A DNA stretch of 9,981 nt from RGIG8775 sp045537235 (GCA_045537235.1 JAZSPB010000035.1:1-9981), one strand, 5' to 3'. Counted from the stretch's first letter, positions 1-7,115 are shown. A program made the numbers and translations. The notes: a model not told the origin generated them from the sequence alone.

Positions 1-128
1 AAATTTGAGCGAACATACTGCACCCCATGGGGTACCGCTATGTTCGCTCAAAATATAAAATGGGCGCATTAGAAAAGTTTTTGCGGAGCTTTTTTTCAAA
101 AAAGCGACCTCTCGCGCCCGCAGGCGCC
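1..128. repeat. Partial copy of a dispersed palindromic element
   Basis: This is the right-hand part of the same element found complete at 4473-4730. It holds the element's central hairpin (a 14-bp perfect stem starting TTTGAGCG at 4-17, pairing with 38-51, with an inner ACCCCATGGGGT palindrome). After it come the arm blocks: GCGGAGC, a T-run/A-run, AAAAAAGCGACC, and GCGCCCGCAGGCGCC ending at 128. The hairpin reads in the opposite direction to the other copy, so this copy is inserted the other way round. The left arm lies outside the window. It begins 6 bp after the stop of the epimerase gene, so it probably acts as that operon's terminator. Confidence 0.8.
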
Positions 129-134
129 GTTCCC

Positions 135-1016
135 TTACTCCTCCACACTCACAACAAACCCGTTGCGATAGACCTCACCGGCGGGGAGGTGGATCAGTTC
201 GTTTTTGGTGGCGAAGTCATCGATCTTGCCGTCGAAGGCGGGGACACCGTGCCAAGGCTCGATGCAGACGTAGGGAGCGTCGGTATGGGGCTTTTGCCAG
301 AAGCCGACGTGGGTCATGTCATCCCAGTTGACCGTGACGGAGCGATTGTTTTTGGTGGACTTGAGGGAGACTTTGCTGCACATATCGGAGAGGAAGATGG
401 CATCGTTGTCGAACAGGCTGTGGTCAAGACGAAGGATGCGACCGTCCTCGAGGGGCATGGGCTCGGTCTCGCCTGTGTAGTAGCAGGTGGGGGACATGAT
501 CAGCTTGCGGCATTCTTTTTTGCAGGCGAATTCGAGGTAGTAGTCCTCAAATTTTTCGCCCTCGCAGAAGGGAATGTTGAAGCCGGGATGACCGCCGACC
601 GAGAAGGGGAGGGGCTTATCCATGGGGTTGGTGACCTCGAAGGAATTCTTGACCGAAGCGCCGTCCAGGGTGTAGGTCATGCGGAAAATGAAGTCGAAGG
701 GATACATCTTGCGCGTTTCCTCGTCGGCGCGAAGCTCGAAGGTGATGGACTCGCGGTTGTGTGCGACGACGGAGAAGGTGGACAGTTTAGCAAAGCCGTG
801 CAGGATCATTTCGTAGGTTTGTCCTTCAAAGGTGTACTTACCCTCGGTCAATCGACCGCAGATGGGGAAGAGAACCGTGGCGCGGCTTGCCCAGTAGGTG
901 GCGTCGCCCTGCCAAAGGTATTCAAAGCCCGACTTTTTGCCCAAAAGGGACATCATCTCGGCGCCGCGGTCGGAAAAGTCGACCTTGATATACTCGTTTT
1001 CAATGGTATAGATCAT
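135..1016 (-). CDS. Aldose 1-epimerase family protein (LacX-like galactose mutarotase)
   Basis: A 293-residue cytoplasmic protein, the usual length for LacX/YeaD-type members of the aldose 1-epimerase (GalM) fold. This family interconverts the alpha and beta anomers of free sugars. Visible signatures are LFPICGRL at residues 49-56, HGF at 73-75, GGHPGFNIPF at 141-150 (His143, likely general acid) and CIEPWHG at 251-257 (Glu253, likely general base). The start is fixed by GGAGG 8 nt upstream of the ATG. It is the second gene of a minus-strand pair, 42 bp after the HD-domain gene, with no promoter seen in the gap, so the two are probably co-transcribed. A palindromic repeat follows its stop. 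The sugar substrate cannot be deduced; the LacX subgroup is largely uncharacterised. Confidence 0.9.
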   Translation of the reverse strand: MIYTIENEYIKVDFSDRGAEMMSLLGKKSGFEYLWQGDATYWASRATVLFPICGRLTEGKYTFEGQTYEMILHGFAKLSTFSVVAHNRESITFELRADEETRKMYPFDFIFRMTYTLDGASVKNSFEVTNPMDKPLPFSVGGHPGFNIPFCEGEKFEDYYLEFACKKECRKLIMSPTCYYTGETEPMPLEDGRILRLDHSLFDNDAIFLSDMCSKVSLKSTKNNRSVTVNWDDMTHVGFWQKPHTDAPYVCIEPWHGVPAFDGKIDDFATKNELIHLPAGEVYRNGFVVSVEE

Positions 1017-1058
1017 GATGGGATCCTCCGTTTGTTTTAAATTTTATAAATGGGGCGA

Positions 1059-1655
1059 TTATTTACCCACTTCTTCCAGATAATAGGATGCCTCCATATC
1101 GGCTACCGAAACGGCGAAGGCGATGGGGAACATTTCATAAGCTTTCCCCACATTGTTGATGTAGGTGACGTTGTTGCTCTCGGAAAAGCCCATGTGATAG
1201 CGGATGGCGAAGGCTTCGTCGCGGGTCAGCTTCATGTAAGCCGACACCATGTAGACCGATTTTTCGCCGTGACCGTAGGGCAACTGATCGTCGATGGAAT
1301 AGTAGGGAACCGTCTTCCAAACGCCGTCTTCCTTGACGTTTCGGGTGGTCTCTACATAAAAGTTGGTTTTGCAGATATCGTGCAGAAGCGAGACAATGGC
1401 GATCGTTTCCTCGCTGTAGTCCATGCCGTACCGCTCACGGACACGGGGGCGCTTGAGGTAGTCGCAGAGGCACTCATAGACATTGATGCTGTGCTCGCAA
1501 AGCCCGCCGGGATGGGAGCCGTGATAGCGAGTGCTGGCGGGGGCGGTGAAGAAGTCACTTTCCTCCAAGAAAGCCAACAGCTTGTCGGCACCCTCGCGTT
1601 TGATCTTGGCGTTGTAGATCTCAATAAATTTTTTCTTGTAATCAAGAGGTGTCAT
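1059..1655 (-). CDS. HD-domain metal-dependent phosphohydrolase
   Basis: A 198-residue protein with the metal-ligand pattern of the HD superfamily: GGLCEHS (His55), LLHDICK (His92-Asp93), GHGEKS (His129), RYHMG (His154) and VADMEAS (Asp186). The family hydrolyses phosphoester bonds of nucleotides or nucleic acids. The RYHGSHPGGLCEHS block resembles the HD domain of YhaM-type 3'-5' exonucleases and of small stand-alone HD proteins common in Clostridia and phages. There is no OB-fold nucleic-acid-binding domain, so a YhaM role is not implied. The ATG at 1655 follows an AAAGGG ribosome binding site. It is the first gene of the pair with the epimerase and has its own promoter (1690-1718). The substrate is unknown. 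Confidence 0.88.
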   Translation of the reverse strand: MTPLDYKKKFIEIYNAKIKREGADKLLAFLEESDFFTAPASTRYHGSHPGGLCEHSINVYECLCDYLKRPRVRERYGMDYSEETIAIVSLLHDICKTNFYVETTRNVKEDGVWKTVPYYSIDDQLPYGHGEKSVYMVSAYMKLTRDEAFAIRYHMGFSESNNVTYINNVGKAYEMFPIAFAVSVADMEASYYLEEVGK

Positions 1656-1689
1656 GGAAATCCCTTTCTGAAAATTGATGATACACCTT

Positions 1690-1718
1690 ATTTTATCACA
1701 AAAAAACAGCTTTGTAAA
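1690..1718 (-). promoter_or_regulatory. Sigma-A promoter of the HD/epimerase operon
   Basis: On the minus strand TTTACA (1713-1718) is followed after exactly 17 bp by TAAAAT (1690-1695), with TGTG just upstream of the -10 giving an extended -10 feel. It lies 35 bp upstream of the HD gene start. Assigned by matching the consensus only. Confidence 0.65.
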
Positions 1719-1757
1719 GAGAAAACCGAATTGTCAAAAGAAATTTTTAAAAAACAC

Positions 1758-1786
1758 TTGATTTTTTGTTTGAGTTGTGGTAGAAT
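1758..1786 (+). promoter_or_regulatory. Sigma-A promoter of secG
   Basis: TTGATT (1758-1763), a 17-bp spacer and TAGAAT (1781-1786), ending 58 bp before the secG ATG. It is divergent from the promoter of the HD gene; the two -35 boxes are about 40 bp apart, so both could be used independently. Confidence 0.65.
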
Positions 1787-1844
1787 GTAAGAACTATGGA
1801 AATAATGCGCGTTTTGCGTAACGAATCTTTTGGAGGATATAAAA

Positions 1845-2084
1845 ATGGTTGAGTATATTTTCGGAGGCTTGCTTCTTGCTATGGCGTTGTTCCTTATCGT
1901 GGCTGTTTTGGTGCAGTCCGGCAAGGATAAGAAGCTTTCCGGCAGCATCGCCGGCGGTTCTGAGACCTTCTTTGGCAAGGGCAGCAAGAGCACCAAGCAG
2001 GAGAAGTTCTTGGCAACTCTCACTGCGGTGGTTGCAATCGTTTTCATGGTGGTTGTTATCACCATGTATGTGATTGTTTCTTGA
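1845..2084 (+). CDS. secG: Preprotein translocase subunit SecG
   Basis: A 79-residue membrane protein with the SecG architecture: a first transmembrane helix at about residues 4-24, a cytoplasmic segment with VLVQSGKDKKLSG and the Gly/Ser-rich SIAGGSETFFGKGSKS stretch, and a second helix at about 53-76. SecG is the small accessory subunit of the SecYEG channel and assists SecA-driven export. The ATG at 1845 is chosen because GGAGG (1832-1836) lies 8 nt upstream; the in-frame ATG at 1830 would overlap that site. It is transcribed alone here, between its own promoter and a strong terminator. In many Clostridia secG is followed by rnr and smpB, which are absent here. Confidence 0.93.
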   Translation: MVEYIFGGLLLAMALFLIVAVLVQSGKDKKLSGSIAGGSETFFGKGSKSTKQEKFLATLTAVVAIVFMVVVITMYVIVS

Positions 2085-2105
2085 GAAAACAGACAAATAA
2101 AAAAA

Positions 2106-2139
2106 CGAGGAAGGCAGAAACGCTTTCCTCGATTTTTTT
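2106..2139. terminator. Bidirectional rho-independent terminator between secG and the LysR gene
   Basis: A 10-bp stem (2106-2115 with 2122-2131, one G-T wobble) and a 6-nt loop, followed by seven T on the + strand. An A-rich stretch on the other side (2097-2105) gives a T-run on the minus strand. It lies 21 bp after the secG stop and 30 bp beyond the stop of the convergent LysR gene, so it can end both transcripts. Confidence 0.85.
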
Positions 2140-2169
2140 GCCGCGAAACGGTTTCCGAGACAAATGTCT

Positions 2170-3183
2170 TCAATTCTTTTTCACCGCTGACGATGGATGG
2201 GGCGACCATTCGTGGGGTGCCTGCGAGATCTCACGGCAGCATTCGACGAGTACGTTGATGAACTGTTGCGCCGTTTGTCCAAGCCGTTCGCCTTTTCGGT
2301 GGAGCAGGTACAGCGTTGTGTGGTCGCTCTGCATCTCGGGGAGCAGAAAGATCAGATCGTCTCGGTCAAAAAGTGGGTTGCCGATGTGCAAATCGGTGGC
2401 AACGACTGCGCCGAGACCTGCCAGCATCAGATGGTAATGTACCTCCTTGTGCCGCGAATCCGAAACAGAAAATTTTGAGAAGCTGTAATGCGAGCCAAGA
2501 CGTTTGGAGGACTGCCAATGAGAATAGGAGAAGCAGTTGTCTCCAATGAACGGCACGGGATCCAGTAAGGACAGCGAGGGGAGTTTCTGCTCGTCGGAGA
2601 AATTGCCGCGCAGGACATTTTCGCGGGTAATGGAATACGGCTCCAACATCTTTGCACACGGCAGGTCGCGTCGCATGACGACCCAAAAACGTTCGGAAAG
2701 CAATGGGAAGCTTTCAAAACGATCCTCGGGTCGATAGCTCAAGAGAAGATCCAGCCCACCGCTCTCCAGCTTGTCATGCAAGACCCCGTGAGGTCCCACG
2801 GTTCCCAAATTCAAATCCACTGAAACATCGGGAAACTGTTGGTGAAAGCGCCGCAGCACTTCGGGGATCAGGGAATAGGCCGTATACATCATGGTGCCGA
2901 TCCGCAGGCGTTCCGAGGGGGCGCGATCGTATTGCTCCAGTTTCTTTAGCATAGTTTCCTCGCAAAAACGCATTTCCTCCAGCATATCCATGTAGATCTG
3001 TCCGCGCGGTGTGACCTTGACCGTGCTTCCCTTGCTGCGTTCAAACAGGCGAAAACCCAGCTCCTGCTCCAGCCTGGCTACCGTGGCACTCAATGCGGGT
3101 TGAGAGATAAACAGCGCCTTGGCGGCGAGAGAGAAGCTCTTTTTTTCATATACCTCGTATGCATATTTTTCCGACAGGCGCAT
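2170..3183 (-). CDS. LysR-type transcriptional regulator
   Basis: A 337-residue regulator. The N-terminal winged helix-turn-helix covers about residues 1-60 and has the family's typical recognition region: SFSLAAKALFISQPALSATV at 16-35, then ARLEQELGFRLFERS at 36-50 and TPRG at 58-61. A linker helix follows to about residue 90, then a periplasmic-binding-protein-like effector domain starting near RLRIGTMMY. It is somewhat longer than the usual 290-310 residues. The ATG at 3183 has GGAGG a few bases upstream. It is divergent from the SGNH-like lipoprotein gene across 125 bp that contain a 32-bp palindrome, the classic position for a LysR regulator acting on its neighbour and on itself. The effector is unknown, and regulation of the lipoprotein gene is inferred from position only. 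Confidence 0.92.
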   Translation of the reverse strand: MRLSEKYAYEVYEKKSFSLAAKALFISQPALSATVARLEQELGFRLFERSKGSTVKVTPRGQIYMDMLEEMRFCEETMLKKLEQYDRAPSERLRIGTMMYTAYSLIPEVLRRFHQQFPDVSVDLNLGTVGPHGVLHDKLESGGLDLLLSYRPEDRFESFPLLSERFWVVMRRDLPCAKMLEPYSITRENVLRGNFSDEQKLPSLSLLDPVPFIGDNCFSYSHWQSSKRLGSHYSFSKFSVSDSRHKEVHYHLMLAGLGAVVATDLHIGNPLFDRDDLIFLLPEMQSDHTTLYLLHRKGERLGQTAQQFINVLVECCREISQAPHEWSPHPSSAVKKN

Positions 3184-3247
3184 GATAGCCCTCCTTTTTT
3201 AAAAATATATAACGGAAATTTTATAAATTATATCAACATATTTGTAT

Positions 3248-3279
3248 TTGATTATATCAGAAAACCGTGATATAATCAA
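3248..3279. promoter_or_regulatory. Palindromic dual promoter/operator between the LysR and lipoprotein genes
   Basis: A perfect 12-bp inverted repeat, TTGATTATATCA (3248-3259) and TGATATAATCAA (3268-3279), with an 8-bp centre. Because it is symmetric, each strand reads TTGATT, 17 bp, TATAAT. On the plus strand the -35 is 3248-3253 and the -10 is 3271-3276, 32 bp before the lipoprotein ATG. On the minus strand the -35 is 3274-3279 and the -10 is 3251-3256, serving the LysR gene. A further half-site, ATTATATCA, lies at 3227-3235. LysR proteins bind dyads with a T-N11-A core, so this is the likely operator. Confidence 0.7.
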
Positions 3280-3308
3280 GGGGAAATGAACAAATTGGAG
3301 GAAGATTT

Positions 3309-4481
3309 ATGAAATTTTCAAAAAAACGGCTGATTGCGTTCTTGTTGGGACTTGCGCTTTGTCTTTGCTTTGTTGCTTGCGGAAGTGCAGAGGACAGCGA
3401 AACGGAATCGACAGATATCACCGAAACGGAGGAGACCGAGACCGAGTCATCAGCGGTCACAGAAACAGAAACAGAAACCGAGACAGAGAGTGAGACCGAG
3501 ACGGCGGAAAGCGAAGAAAATAAAGAGAGCGAGAGCCAAGATGAAGGGGGAAGCGGTATGGAGCCGACGCAGATCCGATCTTTGGACGGGAAGAAGATCA
3601 TCTTTATCGGGAATTCTTACACTTACTACGGTCAAACCGTGTTGGAAAAATCGCAAAAATATTTGACTCAGGAAAGCCGAACGGGCGATAAGGGTTATTT
3701 CTACCAGCTTTGTAAGGCCAACGGCATGAAGGTACAGGTGACTAACTGGACATTCGGTGGTCACAGCCTCGCCCATCTGTTTGGCGGCGATTGCTCGGCG
3801 GATCGCGGCTGTAACAACGAGGATCATAAGGCATATCTCACCGATCGCAATTATGACTATGTGGTCATTCAAGCCGGATCGGGCGAGACCAGTAGCAATA
3901 ACTTTGCCAAAGAGGTAAAGACCGTTATGGAGTTTTTCCGCGCAGCCAATCCCGAGGTTCAATTTGTATGTCTGGTGCCTTACAGCGCCTATGGTACCAT
4001 CGGAAGCACCCCCACCTTGCAAAAGGCACTCCTCAATTCTCTTAAGACCCTTGCGTCGGAGGAAGGATTGATCGTCGTAGACTGGGGCGGATTGGTGATG
4101 GATCTGATCAATGGAGAAACGGTCGTCCCCAATTCCGCAAACATTTACGAGAAAAACACCTTTGTTATTCGAAAGAGCGCAAAGGACGGCTACCATCCCA
4201 ACCAGCTTTCGGGTTATATCACCACCGTGATGACCTACTGCGCACTGACCGGCGATTCCGCCATGAATCAACCCTATGATTTCTGTAACAATTCGTCACT
4301 TCGAGAGAGCGGAATGTCCTATTTCTTTAGCTTTTCAAAATTTATCGAAAAATTCTACACCTACCAAAACGCCACCACCAACTATCCCCAAATTTTTCTC
4401 TCCAAGACCGATATGAACGGCATCCGCACACTCATCGATAACCACCTTGCCGAAAAAGCCTATATGGATTATCAATATTGA
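3309..4481 (+). CDS. SGNH-hydrolase-like (DUF4886-type) surface lipoprotein
   Basis: A 390-residue protein with a lipoprotein signal peptide (residues 1-24; lipobox FVAC, Cys24), so it is probably anchored on the outer face of the membrane. Residues about 27-80 are a disordered acidic linker dominated by Thr-Glu repeats. The C-terminal domain (about 91-385) has SGNH/GDSL features: IIFIGNSYTYYG with the candidate nucleophile Ser103, GGHSLAHLF at 150-158, YDYVVIQAGSGE at 182-193, and DGYHPNQ at 293-299 with candidate catalytic Asp293 and His296. This resembles the DUF4886 group, presumed esterases or deacetylases on carbohydrate. GGAGG 7 nt upstream supports the start. The last three codons lie inside the palindromic element at 4473-4730. 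Divergent from the LysR gene, its likely regulator. Substrate unknown. Confidence 0.82.
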   Translation: MKFSKKRLIAFLLGLALCLCFVACGSAEDSETESTDITETEETETESSAVTETETETETESETETAESEENKESESQDEGGSGMEPTQIRSLDGKKIIFIGNSYTYYGQTVLEKSQKYLTQESRTGDKGYFYQLCKANGMKVQVTNWTFGGHSLAHLFGGDCSADRGCNNEDHKAYLTDRNYDYVVIQAGSGETSSNNFAKEVKTVMEFFRAANPEVQFVCLVPYSAYGTIGSTPTLQKALLNSLKTLASEEGLIVVDWGGLVMDLINGETVVPNSANIYEKNTFVIRKSAKDGYHPNQLSGYITTVMTYCALTGDSAMNQPYDFCNNSSLRESGMSYFFSFSKFIEKFYTYQNATTNYPQIFLSKTDMNGIRTLIDNHLAEKAYMDYQY

Positions 4482-4730
4482 AAATAAGCGGTAACTCCGA
4501 GGCGCCTGCGGGCGCGGGGAGGTCGCTTTTTGAAAAAAGCTCCGCAAAAACTTTTGATCCGCGCCCTTTTTGTAATTTGTGCGAACATAGCGATTCCCTA
4601 TGGGGTGCAGTGTGTTCGCTCAAACTTCCGTAAGGGCGCGGATCAAAAGTTTTTTGCGGAGCTTTTTTTCAAAAAAGCGACCTCCCCGCGCCCGCAGGCG
4701 CCTCGGAGTTACCGCTCATTTTCAATATTG
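4473..4730. repeat. 258-bp inverted-repeat element between two convergent lipoprotein genes
   Basis: The arms are about 96-99 bp (4473-4568 and 4632-4730). They match apart from one substitution and length changes in A/T runs. Both outer ends read CAATATTG. The arms contain GGCGCCTGCGGGCGC, GGTCGC, and a T-run/A-run mini-hairpin. The 63-bp centre has its own smaller hairpin (GCGAACA at 4581-4587, TGTTCGC at 4613-4619). Both flanking stop codons (TGA 4479-4481, and TAA of the minus-strand gene at 4709-4711) are inside the arms. It is likely to act as a bidirectional terminator and is a copy of the dispersed element at 1-128. The outermost about 32 bp of each arm are not shared with that copy. 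Confidence 0.9.
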
Positions 4731-6457
4731 CCGTCGGAACAGTGAACGGTGTAGGAGTGGGTGAACATGACCATGCCAAGCGTTTCCCATTCGGTCTTGG
4801 TGCCGCTGAAATGGATATCTACGAGAGCCTTGCTGTCGTTAAAGGCTCGGTAGTGGATGGCGGTGACGGTTTTGGGAATGGTGATTTTAGCAAGGGCGGC
4901 ACAGTATTCAAATGAGCCGTTTCCGATGCTTTGGATGCTCTCGGGAAGCGTGATCTCGGAAAGGAGCGCGCAGCCGGAGAACAGATAGTCGTTGATGGCG
5001 GTAAGTCCGCTTGGGAGAGAGATGGAGGCGAGACTTTCACAGCCCATGAACGCACAGTCCCCGATGGCGGTGATGCTGTTGGGGAGGGTGATCGAGTTCA
5101 GTGCGGTGCAGTTCATAAAGGCCCAGTCGCCGATGGTGGTTACACTGTTGGGGACCGTGACGGAGGTCAGTTCGAAGCAAGAAGAGAATGCCTGATCTCC
5201 GATGGCGGTGAGGTTGTTGGAGAGAGTAAGGGTCTGCAATTTAAAGCATCCCGAGAAGGCATATTTGCCAAGCGAGGTGACGCTGTTGGGAAGCTTGACC
5301 TCGGTAAGAGCCATGCAGTAGCGGAAGGCTTCGTTGCCGATCGAGACAAGATTGCTCGGGAAGGTGACCTTGACAAGCTTTTCGCAGGAATAGAAGGCAT
5401 GGTTGCCGATCTGTGTGGCATTGGCGGGCAGCTTGATCTCGGTAAGCGCGGTGCAATACGAGAAAGCATAGGCGCCGATGGCGGTGATGTTTTCGGAAAG
5501 AATAACGGAATCCAATTGGAAACACTCTGTAAAAGCATTGCTGCCAAGGGTGGTGACACTTTGGGGAAGCGTGATTTTGGTAAGAGAGTTGCAACGATAG
5601 AAAGCGCTGTTGCCAATGCTGATCAGTCCTTCGGGCAGATTCACCTCGGAGAGATTGCCGCATCCCTCAAAGGCGCTGTCACCGATGGAGGTGAGACCTT
5701 GGAAGGTGATGCTTGTCAGCATATAGTTGCCGGCGAAGGCCCAGCTACCGACTGTTTCAAGAGTCTTGGGACAGACAATGGTGGCGGCGGCAAGATTGGC
5801 TCTGGATTCAATTCCGACCACGGTATAGCCGTCGATCACCGAAGGAATGCGAAGCTCCTCATCGGTGCAGGTTCCCATACCGGTGATCACACAGGTCACG
5901 CCGTCGGGGTTAACGCGATAGGCAAGACCATAGGAAGCCTTGACGGGAATTTCCTCTTCGCAAAGAGTCACACCGCAGACGGCGCAGATCTGATGTTTGG
6001 TGCCCGTCTCGGTAAAGGTAGCTTCCTTGTCGGTGATCCAGTCACCGTCGGTATGACCGAGGGCTGTGATCTTTTGTGTTTCACGCTCGCCGCAGACACA
6101 GGTTCTTTGCTGTTCGCCGTCCTCGGTGCAGGTGGCGCTTTGGACGGTAGACCACTCACCGAAAGCATGAATGTGCGCTTCGGTTTCCGTGGAGCCTTCG
6201 GTCTCGGTTTCTGTTTCGGTCTCTGTCGAAGCTTCGGTCTCGGTGTCGGTATCGTTCTCCTTCGAGCCCTCGGTTTCCGCGTCGGTCTCGCCTTCCGTGG
6301 CGCTTTCGGACTCTGATGCGTTATTGGATTCTTCGGTTTGACTTGTGGTTTCATCGGAGCCGTCGTTTTCGTCCGATTTGCCGCACGCGGTGAAGAGAAG
6401 AGAACACGAAAGAAGGGCGATGACAATGGTAAAGAGTAATGTATTTGACTTTTTCAT
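4709..6457 (-). CDS. BspA-type leucine-rich-repeat surface lipoprotein
   Basis: A 582-residue lipoprotein. The signal peptide ends in LFTAC (Cys25). Residues about 28-94 form an acidic Thr/Glu/Ser linker. At about 95-171 are two Cys-containing repeats of the type found in clostridial surface proteins (HAFGEW...ATCTEDG...CVCGE, then ALGH...DKEATFTETG...ICAVCG). From about 225 to 560 run 14 BspA/Treponema pallidum-type LRR units of about 23 residues, each with the AFxxC...L..I.LP..V..IG pattern. Such proteins sit on the cell surface and usually bind host or environmental ligands. The ATG at 6457 is chosen for its GGAGG and because the signal peptide begins there; the reading frame is open further upstream but has no ribosome site. 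The last residues overlap the palindrome. Ligand unknown. Confidence 0.9.
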   Translation of the reverse strand: MKKSNTLLFTIVIALLSCSLLFTACGKSDENDGSDETTSQTEESNNASESESATEGETDAETEGSKENDTDTETEASTETETETETEGSTETEAHIHAFGEWSTVQSATCTEDGEQQRTCVCGERETQKITALGHTDGDWITDKEATFTETGTKHQICAVCGVTLCEEEIPVKASYGLAYRVNPDGVTCVITGMGTCTDEELRIPSVIDGYTVVGIESRANLAAATIVCPKTLETVGSWAFAGNYMLTSITFQGLTSIGDSAFEGCGNLSEVNLPEGLISIGNSAFYRCNSLTKITLPQSVTTLGSNAFTECFQLDSVILSENITAIGAYAFSYCTALTEIKLPANATQIGNHAFYSCEKLVKVTFPSNLVSIGNEAFRYCMALTEVKLPNSVTSLGKYAFSGCFKLQTLTLSNNLTAIGDQAFSSCFELTSVTVPNSVTTIGDWAFMNCTALNSITLPNSITAIGDCAFMGCESLASISLPSGLTAINDYLFSGCALLSEITLPESIQSIGNGSFEYCAALAKITIPKTVTAIHYRAFNDSKALVDIHFSGTKTEWETLGMVMFTHSYTVHCSDGNIENER

Positions 6458-6497
6458 TTTTTCCTCCGCTTGGTTGGGCTGTATGTGTTGTTTTTTC

Positions 6498-6526
6498 ATT
6501 GTAACATTAAAACAATGGTTTGTCAA
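6498..6526 (-). promoter_or_regulatory. Sigma-A promoter of the LRR lipoprotein gene
   Basis: On the minus strand TTGACA (6521-6526), 17 bp, then TACAAT (6498-6503), about 40 bp upstream of the chosen ATG. Its position supports the shorter start, because longer in-frame starts would sit in or before the promoter. Confidence 0.75.
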
Positions 6527-6604
6527 CCTTGAGAAGGGATTTATTGATGCATAATCTTTTTGCTTTCAATCATACTTTATACAGTTGCATAATCGGAACT
6601 CTAT

Positions 6605-6656
6605 TATTTGTGGAGGATGGTTGTCGATTACAGCAATCGCAATTCAACCACAAATA
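6605..6656. other. Stem-forming region downstream of the DUF2493 gene
   Basis: TATTTGTGG (6605-6613) pairs with CCACAAATA (6648-6656). Inside it are a second short pairing (GGTTG 6619-6623 with CAACC 6645-6649, which partly competes with the outer stem) and a small CGATT/AATCG hairpin. It begins 10 bp beyond the DUF2493 stop. No clear T-run follows on the minus strand, so a terminator role is possible but not shown. The rest of the interval 6527-6665 shows nothing else recognisable. Confidence 0.35.
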
Positions 6657-6665
6657 GTAAAAAAA

Positions 6666-7034
6666 TTATATATTAATGATTCGACATGGCTTATTGTATT
6701 TTTTAGCACATTGAATCATACTTTTTGTTCCTCGAGATTGTCCGTCCCAAAATACGATAACCCCATCCGCAACTTGCGTCATTTGTTCGTTTCTGCGAGG
6801 ACCTGCCGATTTTCCGTACTTGTTCCACTCGGCGGGAAATCTTTCAATTTTCAGACGGTGCTGCCGGGCGAACTTCTCGCCAAGCGCATCCGCTCCGGTT
6901 GCTCCCCCGCTCACAATTATGACAGAGTAGCCAAAACCAAGTTCTTTGATTTGCTTTTTGATTTCTTTTGCTGCGTTCGGATAATTATTATAATCTCGGC
7001 AACCCGCTACCACAAGTCTATATTCTTTATCCAT
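6666..7034 (-). CDS. DUF2493 (SLOG/YspA-like) family protein
   Basis: A 122-residue single-domain protein with the hallmarks of the DUF2493/YAcAr branch of the SLOG superfamily (Rossmann-like, related to DprA and LOG proteins): VVAGCRDY at residues 8-15, the phosphate-binding-type SGGATGADALG at 42-52, AEWNKYGKSAGPRRNEQM at 68-85, and VIVFWDGQSRGT at 92-103. SLOG proteins are thought to bind or process nucleotide-derived ligands, and this branch is common on phages and other mobile elements; its exact activity is unproven. AAGGAG 7 nt before the ATG and a full-consensus promoter support the start and suggest strong expression. It is divergent from an XRE-type regulator with a shared -35 region, which suggests joint control. 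Confidence 0.88.
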   Translation of the reverse strand: MDKEYRLVVAGCRDYNNYPNAAKEIKKQIKELGFGYSVIIVSGGATGADALGEKFARQHRLKIERFPAEWNKYGKSAGPRRNEQMTQVADGVIVFWDGQSRGTKSMIQCAKKYNKPCRIINI

Positions 7035-7086
7035 CCGGATTCTCCTTAAAAAATCAAGCCTTGGTCGACTGAAATCTGTTACTCAT

Positions 7087-7115
7087 ATTATAACGAAAAG
7101 AATGGATTTTGTCAA
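7087..7115 (-). promoter_or_regulatory. Consensus promoter of the DUF2493 gene
   Basis: On the minus strand TTGACA (7110-7115), 17 bp, TATAAT (7087-7092): both hexamers match the sigma-A consensus exactly. It lies 53 bp upstream of the start codon. Its -35 box overlaps the -35 of the opposite promoter. Confidence 0.85.

Noticed and set aside
27..1040. 337-codon open frame on the plus strand
   Set aside because: It is antisense to the epimerase gene, which has clear catalytic motifs and a ribosome site. The plus-strand frame has biased, low-complexity composition and starts within the repeat.
3450..4271. 273-codon open frame on the minus strand
   Set aside because: Antisense to the SGNH-like lipoprotein, with no ribosome site and no recognisable domain.
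4940..5790. Regular about 69-bp periodicity as a DNA tandem repeat or CRISPR
   Set aside because: It is explained by the 23-residue LRR units. The units are diverged at the DNA level, and there are no CRISPR-like spacers or cas genes.
4931..6316. 461-codon open frame on the plus strand
   Set aside because: It is the complement of the LRR lipoprotein gene; its regularity merely mirrors the LRR units.
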